From Methylibium sp. Root1272 (GTDB lineage Bacteria; Pseudomonadota; Gammaproteobacteria; Burkholderiales; Burkholderiaceae_C), in the NCBI RefSeq assembly GCF_001425905.1, contig NZ_LMDY01000013.1:663017-727016 (forward strand): 64,000 nucleotides of DNA. The letters are read 5' to 3'. The translations under genes and the position numbers were made by a program. The notes below the pieces were generated by a model. That model saw only the letters and a list, made by a program, of their open reading frames with translations. It made no database searches and was not told where the DNA came from. Within the stretch, counting starts at the first letter, position 1. Every line of letters begins with the position of its first letter. Positions 8,651-17,844 of this stretch are shown here, in pieces.

Positions 8651-11242
8651 ATGAGCAAAGCACTGGTCATCGCCGAGAAACCTTCCGTCGCACAAGACAT
8701 CGTGCGGGCCCTGACGCCCACGAGCGGCAAGTTCGAGAAGCACGACGATCACTTCGAGAACGAGCACTACGTCGTCACCTCGGCGGTCGGCCACCTGGTC
8801 GAGATCAAGGCGCCCGAGGAGTACGACGTGAAGCGCGGCAAGTGGAGCTTCGCGCACCTGCCGGTGATCCCGCCGCACTTCGACCTCGCGCCGATCGACA
8901 AGGCCAAGAGCCGGCTCAACGCGGTGGTCAAGCAGGTCAAGCGCAAGGATGTCACTGAACTCATCAACGCCTGCGACGCCGGACGCGAGGGCGAGCTGAT
9001 CTTCCGCCTGATCGTGCAGTACGCAGGCACCGAGAAGAAGCCGATCGACAAGCCGGTGCGCCGTCTGTGGCTGCAGAGCATGACGCCGCAGGCGATCCGC
9101 GACGGCTTCGAGCGCCTGCGCTCCGACGCCGAACTGCGCGGCCTGGCCGACGCCGCCCGCAGCCGCAGCGAGGCCGACTGGCTGGTCGGCATCAACGGCA
9201 CGCGGGCGATGACGGCCTTCAACTCGCGCGACGGCGGCTTCTTCCTCACCACCGTCGGCCGGGTGCAGACGCCCACGCTCAGCATCGTGGTCGAGCGCGA
9301 GGAGAAGATCCGCAAGCACGTGGCGCGCGACTACTGGGAGATCAAGGCGAGCTTCGACGCCAAGGCTGGTTCGTACGAGGGCAAGTGGTTCGATCCGGCA
9401 TGGAGGAAGAACGACGATGCCGAGCGCCGCGCCGACCGGCTCTGGAACGAGGCCGATGCACAGGCGATCGCGCAGGCGGTGCGCGGCCAGCCGGCCACCG
9501 TCAGCGAGGAATCCAAGCCCAGCACCCAGAGCAGCCCGCAGCTCTACGACCTGACGCTGCTGCAGCGCGAGGCCAATTCGCGCTTCGGCTTCTCGGCCAA
9601 GACCACGCTGTCGATCGCTCAGGCGCTGTACGAGAAACACAAGGTGCTGACCTACCCACGGACCGACAGCAAGGCGCTGCCGGAAGACTACGTGAGCGTC
9701 GTGAAGCAGACGATGGAGATGCTCGCCACCGAGGACCTGCCCGGTCCGCTGAAGGCGCTGTCGGCGCACGCCCGCAAGGCGGTGAAGGAAGGCTACGTCA
9801 AGCCCAACAAGCGCATCTTCGACAACGCCAAGGTCTCGGACCACTTCGCGATCATCCCGACCTTGCAGGCGCCCAAGAGCCTGACCGACATCGAGGCCAA
9901 GCTCTACGACCTGGTGGTCAAGCGCTTCCTCGCGGTGTTCTATCCGCCGGCCGAGTTCCTGGTCACGACGCGCATCTCCACCGTCAAGGCGGGCGCCTCG
10001 GAACACCGGTTCCAGACCAACGGCAAGGTGATGGTCAAGCCGGGCTGGCTGGCCGTCTACGGCCGCGACGTGGAAGACGCCGACGCCACGCTGGTGCCGG
10101 TCGAGCCCGGCGAGGTGGTGCGCACCGAGAGCGTCGACGTCAATGCGCTGAAGACCAAGCCGCCGGCACGCTACACCGAGGCCACGCTGCTGTCGGCGAT
10201 GGAGAGCGCCGGCAAGCTGATCGACGACGACGAGCTGCGCGAGGCGATGCAGGAGAAGGGCCTGGGCACGCCGGCGACGCGCGCGCAGACCATCGAAGGC
10301 CTGATTCTCGAGAAGTACATGCACCGCGACGGGCGCGAACTCATCCCCACCGCCAAGGCCTTCCAGCTGATGACGCTGCTGCGCGGCCTGCAGGTGGAGG
10401 AGCTGACCCAGCCCGAGCTGACCGGCAACTGGGAGTACCAGCTCGCCGAGATGGAGAAGGGCAAGCTCAGCCGCGACGCCTTCATGCGCGAGATCGCCGC
10501 GATGACGCAGAAGATCGTCGCCAAGGCCAAGGAGTACGATCGCGACACCATCCCCGGCGACTACGCGACGCTGAAGACGCCCTGCCCGAAATGCGGCGGC
10601 GTCGTGAAGGAGAACTACCGGCGCTTCACCTGCGCCGGGAAATCAGGCGACGCCGAGGGCTGCGGCTTCAGCATCAGCAAGATCCCCGGCGGGCGCAGCT
10701 TCGAGCTCGACGAGGTGGAGGCCTTCATCGCGCACAAGAAGATCGGCCCGCTCGAGGGCTTCCGCTCCAAGGCCGGCTGGCCCTTCACCGCCGAACTCAA
10801 GCTGGCCTACGACGACGAAATCGCGAACTGGAAGCTCGAGTTCGACTTCGGCGACGATGCCAAGAAGGGCGAGGGCGACGGCACGCCGGTCGACTTCTCG
10901 GCGCAGCAGAGCCTGGGGGCCTGCCCCAAGTGCAAGGGGAATGTCTACGAGCACGGCAGCAGCTACGTCTGCGAGCACGCAGTCGGCGCGCACGTCACCT
11001 GCGATTTCAAGAGCGGCAAGATCATCCTGCAGCAGCCGGTGGCGCGCGAGCAGATGACCCGGCTGCTGCAGGAAGGCAAGACCGAACTGCTGGAGAACTT
11101 CGTGTCGAACAAGACGCGGCGCAAGTTCAAGGCCCGCCTCGCCTGGGATGCCAAGGAAGGCAAGGTCGGATTCGAGTTCGAGCCGCGGGTGGCCAAGGTG
11201 CCCGCCAAGAAGTCCGGGGTTCGCGCCGGCACCAAATCATGA
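8651..11242 (+). CDS. topB: DNA topoisomerase III (type IA)
   Basis: Type IA enzyme that decatenates and relaxes DNA by single-strand passage. The start at 8651 gives the standard Toprim beginning KALVIAEKPSVAQDI; DAGREGELIF supplies the acidic metal-binding and neighbouring residues. The catalytic tyrosine is Tyr335 in LTYPRTDS. At 863 residues it is about 200 longer than E. coli TopB; the extra C-terminus holds two cysteine clusters (CPKCGG...C...C at about 640-670 and CPKCKG...C...C at about 755-785) resembling zinc-ribbon or topoisomerase C-terminal repeats. The stop overlaps an in-frame ATG of the next gene (ATGA at 11239). Confidence 0.95.
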   Translation: MSKALVIAEKPSVAQDIVRALTPTSGKFEKHDDHFENEHYVVTSAVGHLVEIKAPEEYDVKRGKWSFAHLPVIPPHFDLAPIDKAKSRLNAVVKQVKRKDVTELINACDAGREGELIFRLIVQYAGTEKKPIDKPVRRLWLQSMTPQAIRDGFERLRSDAELRGLADAARSRSEADWLVGINGTRAMTAFNSRDGGFFLTTVGRVQTPTLSIVVEREEKIRKHVARDYWEIKASFDAKAGSYEGKWFDPAWRKNDDAERRADRLWNEADAQAIAQAVRGQPATVSEESKPSTQSSPQLYDLTLLQREANSRFGFSAKTTLSIAQALYEKHKVLTYPRTDSKALPEDYVSVVKQTMEMLATEDLPGPLKALSAHARKAVKEGYVKPNKRIFDNAKVSDHFAIIPTLQAPKSLTDIEAKLYDLVVKRFLAVFYPPAEFLVTTRISTVKAGASEHRFQTNGKVMVKPGWLAVYGRDVEDADATLVPVEPGEVVRTESVDVNALKTKPPARYTEATLLSAMESAGKLIDDDELREAMQEKGLGTPATRAQTIEGLILEKYMHRDGRELIPTAKAFQLMTLLRGLQVEELTQPELTGNWEYQLAEMEKGKLSRDAFMREIAAMTQKIVAKAKEYDRDTIPGDYATLKTPCPKCGGVVKENYRRFTCAGKSGDAEGCGFSISKIPGGRSFELDEVEAFIAHKKIGPLEGFRSKAGWPFTAELKLAYDDEIANWKLEFDFGDDAKKGEGDGTPVDFSAQQSLGACPKCKGNVYEHGSSYVCEHAVGAHVTCDFKSGKIILQQPVAREQMTRLLQEGKTELLENFVSNKTRRKFKARLAWDAKEGKVGFEFEPRVAKVPAKKSGVRAGTKS

Positions 11243-11283
11243 CGTCAACGGCTTGTACGGCGCAGGCGCGTCATGGGAGCGCA

Positions 11284-11799
11284 ATGAAGGTGCTTTGCCT
11301 GGTCGCGACGTTGTTTGTGGCTGGATGCGGCGGCGGCGGCGGGGATGACCAACCACCGCGTACCACGATCTCATTTCGAGGCGCCACCGGCGATTACATC
11401 TCCCAGGGCCAGTCAGCGAAGTACAGCGATGTCGACAGCACGGTGTCGACCACCTACTCGGCGGGATACTTCCACGCCACCTTCGAGGCGCCTGACCTTT
11501 CGCACCGGTGGTCGATTGATCTGGCTTCCCCGAACGGTGAAGCCTTGGTGCCGGGAACGTATGCCGACGCTTGGCGTGCCGCGTTCCGCAACGGGCACAA
11601 CGGCGTGGATTTCTATGGCGATGGCCGTGGCTGCAATGAGGTGTTCGGCGCATTCGTCGTCCTGGAGATCGGTTACGACTCCACCGGTCGGTTGAACCGC
11701 TTCGCCGCCGACTTCGAGCAACGCTGCGAAACGGTGACCTCTCCACAGTTGCGCGGATCCGTTCGTATCAACAGCACGATCTCGCCGACTTATCAATGA
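11284..11799 (+). CDS. Small predicted lipoprotein, unknown function
   Basis: A 171-residue protein with a lipoprotein signal (MKVLCLVATLFVAGC, lipobox VAGC) followed by five glycines and a soluble domain with two later cysteines that could pair. I do not recognise the domain. The start at 11284 gives the best signal peptide; an alternative in-frame ATG at 11239 overlaps the topB stop and would add 15 residues, so translational coupling is possible. Codon use is less GC-extreme than topB (for example tat, caa, tca codons), which may mean later arrival. Confidence 0.7.
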   Translation: MKVLCLVATLFVAGCGGGGGDDQPPRTTISFRGATGDYISQGQSAKYSDVDSTVSTTYSAGYFHATFEAPDLSHRWSIDLASPNGEALVPGTYADAWRAAFRNGHNGVDFYGDGRGCNEVFGAFVVLEIGYDSTGRLNRFAADFEQRCETVTSPQLRGSVRINSTISPTYQ

Positions 11800-11928
11800 G
11801 TCGGCTCATACCAATGCGCGTTCAACCCTATCAAGTCGCTGGAGCGCTTCGGCTCAGTGCAGTCGTTGGGATGCGGCGGTTCTAAGCATCCTCCGGCCCG
11901 CGCCGGGGGACGTGAACGCAACGTGCCC
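11800..11928. other. Intergenic, no gene seen
   Basis: This 129-base stretch separates the lipoprotein gene from the convergent universal stress protein gene. It holds a short GC hairpin near 11893 but no T-run, and no open frame worth reporting. Confidence 0.5.
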
Positions 11929-12366
11929 TCAGCGCAGCACCAACACCGGGATCGCGGCGTGCGTCAGCACCTTCTGGGTCTCGCTGCCCAGCAGCAGGGC
12001 CTTGAGGCCGCGGCGGCCGTGCGAAGCCATCACGATCAGGTCGCAGCCGGACTGCGCCGCCGTGTCGTTGATCGCCTCGTAGGGATGATCGTGCGTGACG
12101 ACCAGGCTGTGACAGGGCACCCCGATTTCCTGTGCCGCGCGCTCCACCTCGGCCAGGAACTTGCGCGCCTGAGCCTTGCATTCGGCCACGAACTCCTCGC
12201 GGGTGTCCTCGAGCATCGTGGTGCGGTAGGTCAGCGTGTGGAAGGTCGGCACGACGTGGATCGCAGTGATGCGTGCCTGCTGTTCCTTGGCGAACTGCAG
12301 GGCTTTGCGGGTCGTTGCCTCGGAAGGGCTGGATCCATCGGTCGGCAATAGCAGATGCTTGAACAT
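11929..12366 (-). CDS. Universal stress protein, UspA family
   Basis: A 145-residue single Usp domain. It begins FKHLLLPTDGSSPSEAT and ends with the nucleotide-binding pattern ASHGRRGLKALLLGSETQKVL (G-x2-G-x9-GS), so it is of the ATP-binding type. Such proteins help cells survive starvation and other stresses; the exact role cannot be read from sequence. GGAGGTT lies 5 bases before the ATG, a strong ribosome site. It is divergent from the AEC permease with an 85-base gap. Confidence 0.92.
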   Translation of the reverse strand: MFKHLLLPTDGSSPSEATTRKALQFAKEQQARITAIHVVPTFHTLTYRTTMLEDTREEFVAECKAQARKFLAEVERAAQEIGVPCHSLVVTHDHPYEAINDTAAQSGCDLIVMASHGRRGLKALLLGSETQKVLTHAAIPVLVLR

Positions 12367-12451
12367 GGCAACCTCCTTGGCTGTGCCTTGAAAGATTAGT
12401 TCACGATGGAGCGATGCGCGACCGCTTCCGCATCTCCTGGATACTCGATCC

Positions 12452-13417
12452 ATGTCTCCGTTGATCTTCCTCAAGCTCCTGGCGATCTTCGTGACGATCG
12501 GCATCGGCTGGGCGGCGGGGCGCTGCAAGCCGTTCGCCGGCGGCGAGGCGGCGCGCATCCTCTCGAATGCGGCGTTCTACGTGTTCGCGCCGGCGCTGCT
12601 GTTCCGGGCCACCGCACGCATCGACCTGGGCACCTTGCCCTGGCAGGCGCTGGGCGCCTTCTTCGTGCCCGTGGTGGCCTGGATGCTGGTCGTCTACCTG
12701 CAGCAGCGTCGCCGCCGTGACACCGCTGCCGCGCAGCCCGCGGTGCGCGCCATCACCGCCTCGTTCGGCAACAACGCCCAGCTCGGCATCCCGATGGCCG
12801 CCGCGCTGTTCGGCGAGGTCGGCCTGCAGCTGCACCTGTCGATCGTCAGCCTGCACGCGCTGATCCTGCTCACGGTGCTGACGCTGCTGGTCGAGCGCGA
12901 CCTGGCCCATGCGATCGCGCGCGATGCCGGCCAGTCGCCGTCGCTGTCGCGCACGCTGCTGCTGACCGTGCGCAACACCGTCATCCACCCGATCGTGTTG
13001 CCGGTGCTGGCCGGCATGGCCTGGAACCTGACCGGCGCGCCGATCCCCGGCCCGATCGACGAGGTGCTGCAGATGCTGGGCACCGCGGTCGTGCCGCTGT
13101 GCCTGGTGGCGATCGGCCTGTCGCTCGGTCACTACGGCCTGCGCGGCGCGGCGGGCCCGGCGCTGATGCTGGCGGCGGCCAAGCTGCTGGTGCAGCCGGC
13201 GCTGGTGCTCGCGGTCGGCTACGGCATGGGCCTGCGCGGGCTGCCGCTGGCGGTGATCGTCATGGCCGCGGCGATGCCGACCGGCTCGAACGCGCTGATG
13301 TTCGCGCAGCGCTACCGCAGCGGCGAGGCCGAGGCGACCGCGGCGATCGTGATCTCGACGCTGGCCTTCGCCGCGACCGCGCCGCTGTGGCTGCTGCTGA
13401 CGCAGTGGTTGAGCTGA
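12452..13417 (+). CDS. AEC-family permease (auxin efflux carrier-like)
   Basis: An inner-membrane protein of 321 residues with about ten hydrophobic segments. Family features include the opening LKLLAIFVTIGIGWAAGR, SFGNNAQLGIPMAAALFG in the middle and PTGSNALMFAQRY near the end, typical of AEC transporters that move small organic acids or similar solutes. Substrate unknown. It follows a divergent stress-protein gene and is 59 bases before proA. Confidence 0.88.
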   Translation: MSPLIFLKLLAIFVTIGIGWAAGRCKPFAGGEAARILSNAAFYVFAPALLFRATARIDLGTLPWQALGAFFVPVVAWMLVVYLQQRRRRDTAAAQPAVRAITASFGNNAQLGIPMAAALFGEVGLQLHLSIVSLHALILLTVLTLLVERDLAHAIARDAGQSPSLSRTLLLTVRNTVIHPIVLPVLAGMAWNLTGAPIPGPIDEVLQMLGTAVVPLCLVAIGLSLGHYGLRGAAGPALMLAAAKLLVQPALVLAVGYGMGLRGLPLAVIVMAAAMPTGSNALMFAQRYRSGEAEATAAIVISTLAFAATAPLWLLLTQWLS

Positions 13418-13464
13418 GCTGAAAAGCCGAGGCCCGCCGCTCGGCAGGGCCGGCCCTGCTTTGC

Positions 13465-13470
13465 GACAAT
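13465..13470 (+). promoter_or_regulatory. Putative extended -10 of proA
   Basis: GACAAT preceded by TGC (extended -10 form) lies 6 bases before the proA ATG. Transcription would begin at or next to the start codon, giving a leaderless mRNA. Confidence 0.5.
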
Positions 13471-13476
13471 CCGGCC

Positions 13477-14766
13477 ATGAACGCTCCCGACGCCACCCCC
13501 GTGATCGCGCTGATGGACCGCCTGGGCAGCGCGGCGCGCAGCGCGTCGACCGCGATGGCCGCCGCGTCGACGGCGGCGAAGAACGCGGCGCTGCTGGCGC
13601 TGGCGCGCGAGATCCGGGCCGGGGCTGCGCAGCTGGCCGCGGAGAACGAGCGCGACCTCGACGCGGCCACCCGCGCCGGCCTGGCCGCGCCGATGGTCGA
13701 CCGCCTGCGCCTCACCGACAAGGTGATCGCGCTGATGGCCGAAGGCTGCGAGCAGGTCGCCGTGCTGCCCGACCCGATCGGCGAGATGACGAACCTGCGC
13801 CGGCGCCCGAGCGGCATCACCGTCGGCCAGATGCGCGTGCCGCTGGGCGTGTTCGGCATGGTCTACGAGAGCCGGCCGAACGTGACGATCGACGCCGCCT
13901 CGCTGGCCATCAAGAGCGGCAACGCCGCGATCCTGCGCGGCGGGTCCGAGGCGCTGCATTCGAACACCGCGCTGATGGCGCTGGTGGCGCGCGCGCTGGC
14001 CGAGGCCGGGCTGCCGGGCGATGCCGTGCAGCTGGTGCCCACCACCGACCGCGCCGCAGTCGGCCGGCTGATCGCCATGCCGCAGTACGTCGACGTGATC
14101 ATCCCGCGCGGCGGCAAGGGCCTGATCGAGCGCATCGCCGCCGAGGCCACGGTGCCGGTCATCAAGCACCTGGACGGCAACTGCCATGTGTACGTCGACG
14201 CCAGCGCCGACCTCGACCTGGCGGTGCGCGTGACCGACAACGCCAAGACCCAGAAGTACAGCCCCTGCAATGCGGCCGAATCGCTGCTGGTGCACCGCGA
14301 TGTCGCGGCGGCCTTCCTGCCGCGCATCGGCGCGGTGTTCGCGGCCAAGGGCGTGGAGATGCGCTGCGGCCCGCGCGCCAAGGCGCTGCTGGCGGCCGTG
14401 CCTGGCGCGAAGCTGGTCGACGCGACCGAGGCCGACTGGGCCGAGGAATACCTCGCGCCGGTGATCAGCATCAAGCTGGTCGATTCGCTCGACGAGGCGA
14501 TTGCGCGCATCAACCGCTACGGCTCGCATCACACCGACGCGATCCTGACCACGAACCACCCGAACGCGATGCGCTTCCTGCGCGAGGTCGATTCGGCCAG
14601 CGTGATGGTCAATGCCAGCACGCGTTTCGCCGACGGCTTCGAGTTCGGCCTGGGCGCCGAGATCGGCATCAGCACCGACAAGTTCCACGCCCGCGGGCCG
14701 GTGGGCCTCGAGGGCCTGACCTCGATGAAGTGGGTGGTGTTCGGGCAGGGCGAGGTCCGCACCTGA
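13477..14766 (+). CDS. proA: Gamma-glutamyl phosphate reductase
   Basis: Second step of proline synthesis, reducing gamma-glutamyl phosphate to glutamate-5-semialdehyde with NADPH. The 429 residues show the aldehyde-dehydrogenase-like fold with catalytic Cys in [38 protein letters not shown] in the cofactor domain and [10 protein letters not shown] near the end. proB is not adjacent. A -10 hexamer 6 bases upstream and no Shine-Dalgarno suggest leaderless translation. queC follows after 7 bases, so the two are probably one operon. Confidence 0.97.
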   Translation: MNAPDATPVIALMDRLGSAARSASTAMAAASTAAKNAALLALAREIRAGAAQLAAENERDLDAATRAGLAAPMVDRLRLTDKVIALMAEGCEQVAVLPDPIGEMTNLRRRPSGITVGQMRVPLGVFGMVYESRPNVTIDAASLAIKSGNAAILRGGSEALHSNTALMALVARALAEAGLPGDAVQLVPTTDRAAVGRLIAMPQYVDVIIPRGGKGLIERIAAEATVPVIKHLDGNCHVYVDASADLDLAVRVTDNAKTQKYSPCNAAESLLVHRDVAAAFLPRIGAVFAAKGVEMRCGPRAKALLAAVPGAKLVDATEADWAEEYLAPVISIKLVDSLDEAIARINRYGSHHTDAILTTNHPNAMRFLREVDSASVMVNASTRFADGFEFGLGAEIGISTDKFHARGPVGLEGLTSMKWVVFGQGEVRT

Positions 14767-14773
14767 TCGGCAC

Positions 14774-15481
14774 ATGAGCCTCGATCCGCGCGGCGCACTC
14801 GTCCTGTTCTCCGGCGGTCAGGACTCGACCGCCTGCCTGGCCTGGGCGCTGGAGCACCACGCGCACGTGGAGACCATCGGCTTCGACTACGGCCAGCGGC
14901 ACGTCGTCGAACTCGAATGCCGCATGCCGGTGCGCGAGGCCATCGCGCGTTCGTTCCCGCTGTGGGCCGGCCGGCTGGCCAACGACCACGTTCTCGACCT
15001 CGGTCTGCTCGGCCAGATCTCCGACACCGCGCTGACCTCGGCCCGCGAGATCGAGATGCAGGCCAACGGCCTGCCGAGCACCTTCGTGCCGGGTCGCAAC
15101 CTGCTGTTCCTCGGCTTCGCGGCCACCGTGGCCTACCGGCGCAACCTCAGCGTGCTGGTCGGCGGCATGTGCGAGACCGACTACTCCGGCTACCCCGACT
15201 GCCGCGACAACACCCTCAAGGCGCTGCAGGTCGCGCTGAGCCTGGGCATGGCCACGCCGATGACGATCGAGACGCCGCTGATGTGGCTCGACAAGGCGCA
15301 GACCTGGGCGTTGACCGATCGCCTGGGCGGCTCGGCCTTGAACGAGTTGATCCTCGAGCACACCCACAGCTGCTACCTCGGCGACCGCAGCGTGCGCCAT
15401 GCCTGGGGCTACGGCTGCAATGCCTGCCCGGCCTGCGAGTTGCGGCGCAAGGGCTACGAGGCCTGGTGCGCCAGCGCCTGA
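14774..15481 (+). CDS. queC: 7-cyano-7-deazaguanine synthase
   Basis: Converts 7-carboxy-7-deazaguanine to preQ0 with ATP and ammonia, a step toward queuosine in tRNA. The 235 residues carry the PP-loop [10 protein letters not shown] and a four-cysteine zinc site (SCYLG, then YGCNACPAC). The partner genes queD and queE are not in the window. It sits directly after proA, which has no known functional link. Confidence 0.97.
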   Translation: MSLDPRGALVLFSGGQDSTACLAWALEHHAHVETIGFDYGQRHVVELECRMPVREAIARSFPLWAGRLANDHVLDLGLLGQISDTALTSAREIEMQANGLPSTFVPGRNLLFLGFAATVAYRRNLSVLVGGMCETDYSGYPDCRDNTLKALQVALSLGMATPMTIETPLMWLDKAQTWALTDRLGGSALNELILEHTHSCYLGDRSVRHAWGYGCNACPACELRRKGYEAWCASA

Positions 15482-15548
15482 GGCACGCCGCGGTCGCCGC
15501 GACCGCTGGCGTAGAGTCGGCAGCCATGTTGGCGGCCCCCCTTTCCCG

Positions 15549-16190
15549 ATGAGCACGACGCGCACGGTCCTCGTCGCGCTGTTGGCCCTTCTGCTGTTCT
15601 GGGGCGTGGGAGCCTACAACCGCCTGGTGCGCCTGCGCAGCGCGGTCGGCGCGAGCTGGGGGCCGATCGACGTCCAGCTGCGTCGTCGCCAGGCGCTCGC
15701 CTTCGAGCTCACCGAACTGCTGGCCAGCGACGAGGCGCGGCCGGCGATGGGTGACGCGGTCGGCGCCGCGATGCTGCAGACCGTGGTGGCCGCGACCCGG
15801 CAGGCGCAGGCCGCGGCCGACCACGCGCAAGGGCGACCCACCAGCGCCGGTGCGATCCAGAGCCTCGGGCTCGCCGAGCAGGTGCTCGAAGGGGCGCTGC
15901 GGCCACTGCGCGTGCTGATCGAAGCCCGCGCCGACCGTTTCGACATGATGGCGACCGTGGAGCGCGTGGAGACCTTGATGAATGATCTGCAGGAGACCGA
16001 CGCGCAGATCGCCTTCACGAGGCGTGTCTTCAAGGACGCCGTCACCGATTTCAATGCGGCGGTGCACGAACTGCCGACGCGGCTGATCGCCAGCCTGTTC
16101 GGTTTCCGGCCGGCGGCGGCGCTGCAGGCCGCCACGCCCGACCGTGGACCGGACTCCCAGATCGCGTCGTCGTTCGGCGACCGCGTCTGA
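15549..16190 (+). CDS. LemA-family membrane protein
   Basis: A 213-residue protein with one N-terminal membrane helix (VLVALLALLLFWGVGAYN) and a helical coiled region with the family motifs YNRLVRLRSAVGASWGPIDVQLRRR and IAFTRRVFKDAVTDFNAAV. LemA proteins are anchored helical proteins of unclear function, often encoded beside M48 peptidases or TPM-domain proteins. Here the expected neighbour seems decayed (see 16197-16390). A 17-base palindrome (GCGGTCGC C GCGACCGC, 15490-15506) sits between queC and this gene. Confidence 0.88.
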   Translation: MSTTRTVLVALLALLLFWGVGAYNRLVRLRSAVGASWGPIDVQLRRRQALAFELTELLASDEARPAMGDAVGAAMLQTVVAATRQAQAAADHAQGRPTSAGAIQSLGLAEQVLEGALRPLRVLIEARADRFDMMATVERVETLMNDLQETDAQIAFTRRVFKDAVTDFNAAVHELPTRLIASLFGFRPAAALQAATPDRGPDSQIASSFGDRV

Positions 16191-16196
16191 GAGTCG

Positions 16197-16390
16197 ATGA
16201 GCCGGCCGGCCCTGGTGGAAACCGCGCGCCGCCTGATGGGGGCCGACGGTGAGGTGAGTCCGCTCGATCGCTGCGCTGGGTGACGTTGCCCTAACTGCTC
16301 GGCGACGCGCTGCGGCTTGCGGCCACGCTGCTGGACGTTCCGCTGCCGGCGGGCCTCGCGGCGCGCTACACCGAGCCGGGCTGGGCCTGA
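16197..16390 (+). pseudogene. Decayed coding remnant after lemA, possibly the C-terminus of an M48 peptidase
   Basis: The 259-base gap contains what reads as broken protein: MSRPALVETARRLMGADGEV and SPLDR in one frame, then after a frameshift near 16270 RWVTLP, an in-frame TAA, and LLGDALRLAATLLDVPLPAG to a TGA at 16388. The segments join smoothly if the shift and stop are ignored. In related bacteria LemA genes are often followed by an M48 metalloprotease whose tail contains an ADGxVS-type segment, so a remnant of that tail is my inference. No zinc-binding HExxH part remains. Confidence 0.4.
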
Positions 16391-16435
16391 CGCCATCGCG
16401 CGGCGCACGAGGCCGCTCGGCCGGCGGCGGCCGCC

Positions 16436-16441
16436 TACACT
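16436..16441 (+). promoter_or_regulatory. Putative -10 hexamer of rsmB
   Basis: TACACT ends 8 bases before the GTG start of rsmB; the mRNA may be leaderless or nearly so. Confidence 0.4.
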
Positions 16442-16449
16442 GCGCGGCC

Positions 16450-17799
16450 GTGAACGCTCCCCCCCCGTCCTCCCTCCCGCTGGCCACGCTGCTGGCGCAC
16501 ACCGCCGACGCGGTGGCCGCGGTGTGCGCCGGGCGTTCGTTGAACGATGCACTGGCGGCCGTGCCGGCGCTGCCCCGGCCGGGCGCGCAGGCGCTGGCGT
16601 TTCGCGTGCTGCGCGGCCTGGGCCTTGCCCAGGCGCTGCGCCGCCGGCTCGTGCCGAAGGCGCCACCGGCCTGGGTCGATGCCTTGCTGCTCAGTGCGTT
16701 CGCGCTGGCTCACCAGGATGCCGACACGGCCGAGGCGCCGCCCTACGCGCCGCACACGCTGGTGAGCCAGGCGGTCGAGGCGGCCAAGCTGCGGGCCCGG
16801 GCGCAGGCGGGCTTCGTCAACGCGGTGCTGCGACGCTACCTGCGGGAGCAGCCGGCGCTGGTCGCCGCCACCGCAAAGGACCCGGTCGCGAAGTGGAACC
16901 ATCCGCGCTGGTGGATCGAGACGCTTCAGCGTGACTGGCCGCAGCACTGGGCCGACCTGCTGCGCGCCAACGACCGGCGTGCGCCGATGACGCTGCGCGT
17001 CAATGCACGGCAGCAGGACCGTGCGAGCTACCTGCAACGTCTGGCGCAGGCCGGCATCGCCGCCCGCGCCGTGACCCGGCCCGGCGCGGCGGATGGCCAG
17101 GCCATCGAGCTCGCCGTACCTTGCGCCGTGTCCTTGTTGCCGGGCTTCACCGAGGGTGCCGTGTCGGTGCAGGACCTCGCGGCCCAGCAGGCGGCGCCGT
17201 TGCTGCTGGGCACCGGCCTGCCGCCTGGCGCTCGGGTGCTCGACGCCTGTGCGGCGCCCGGCGGCAAGACGGCCCACCTGCTGGAACTCGCCGATCTGGA
17301 CCTGCTGGCCCTGGACGCCGACGCGCAGCGGCTGGTGAAGGTGAGGGAGACCTTGCAGCGCCTCGGCCTGCGTGCGCACACGCAGGCCGCCGACGCGCGC
17401 GACGTGGCGTCCTGGTGGGACGGCCGGCCGTTCGACGCCATCCTGCTCGACGCCCCCTGCAGCGCCTCGGGCATCGTGCGGCGCCATCCCGACGTTCGCT
17501 GGCTGCGCCGCGCCTCGGACATCGAGGCGCTGGCGTCGACCCAGGCGGGGCTCCTCGACGCGCTGTGGCCGGTGCTCCGGCCCGGCGGGCGCCTGCTCTA
17601 CGCCACCTGCTCGGTCTTCAAGGCCGAAGGCGTGCATCAGATCGACGCTTTTTTGCAACGCGCACCCGACGCCATCGAGCGGCCTTCACCCGACTACCTG
17701 CTGCCGGTGGCCGACAATCCCGATCAGGGGAGCGAGGGGCCGCCACAGCCCTCGACGGACGGCTTCTATTACGCGCTGCTCGACAAGCGTTCGTCCTGA
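16450..17799 (+). CDS. rsmB: 16S rRNA (cytosine-967-C5)-methyltransferase
   Basis: AdoMet-dependent enzyme of the NOL1/NOP2/sun family that methylates C967 of 16S rRNA. The 449 residues hold an N-terminal NusB-like RNA-binding domain (about 1-150) and a Rossmann methyltransferase domain with DACAAPGGKTAHLLEL, LLDAPCSASGIVRRHPD (catalytic Cys) and LLYATCSVF (second Cys). The GTG at 16450 is the only sensible start. It heads the rsmB-DUF4390-ntrY-ntrX run seen across Burkholderiales. Confidence 0.96.
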   Translation: MNAPPPSSLPLATLLAHTADAVAAVCAGRSLNDALAAVPALPRPGAQALAFRVLRGLGLAQALRRRLVPKAPPAWVDALLLSAFALAHQDADTAEAPPYAPHTLVSQAVEAAKLRARAQAGFVNAVLRRYLREQPALVAATAKDPVAKWNHPRWWIETLQRDWPQHWADLLRANDRRAPMTLRVNARQQDRASYLQRLAQAGIAARAVTRPGAADGQAIELAVPCAVSLLPGFTEGAVSVQDLAAQQAAPLLLGTGLPPGARVLDACAAPGGKTAHLLELADLDLLALDADAQRLVKVRETLQRLGLRAHTQAADARDVASWWDGRPFDAILLDAPCSASGIVRRHPDVRWLRRASDIEALASTQAGLLDALWPVLRPGGRLLYATCSVFKAEGVHQIDAFLQRAPDAIERPSPDYLLPVADNPDQGSEGPPQPSTDGFYYALLDKRSS

Positions 17800-17844
17800 G
17801 CCACACCGCGACCTACCCATCATCCCGAACTCCGACCTGCTGCC

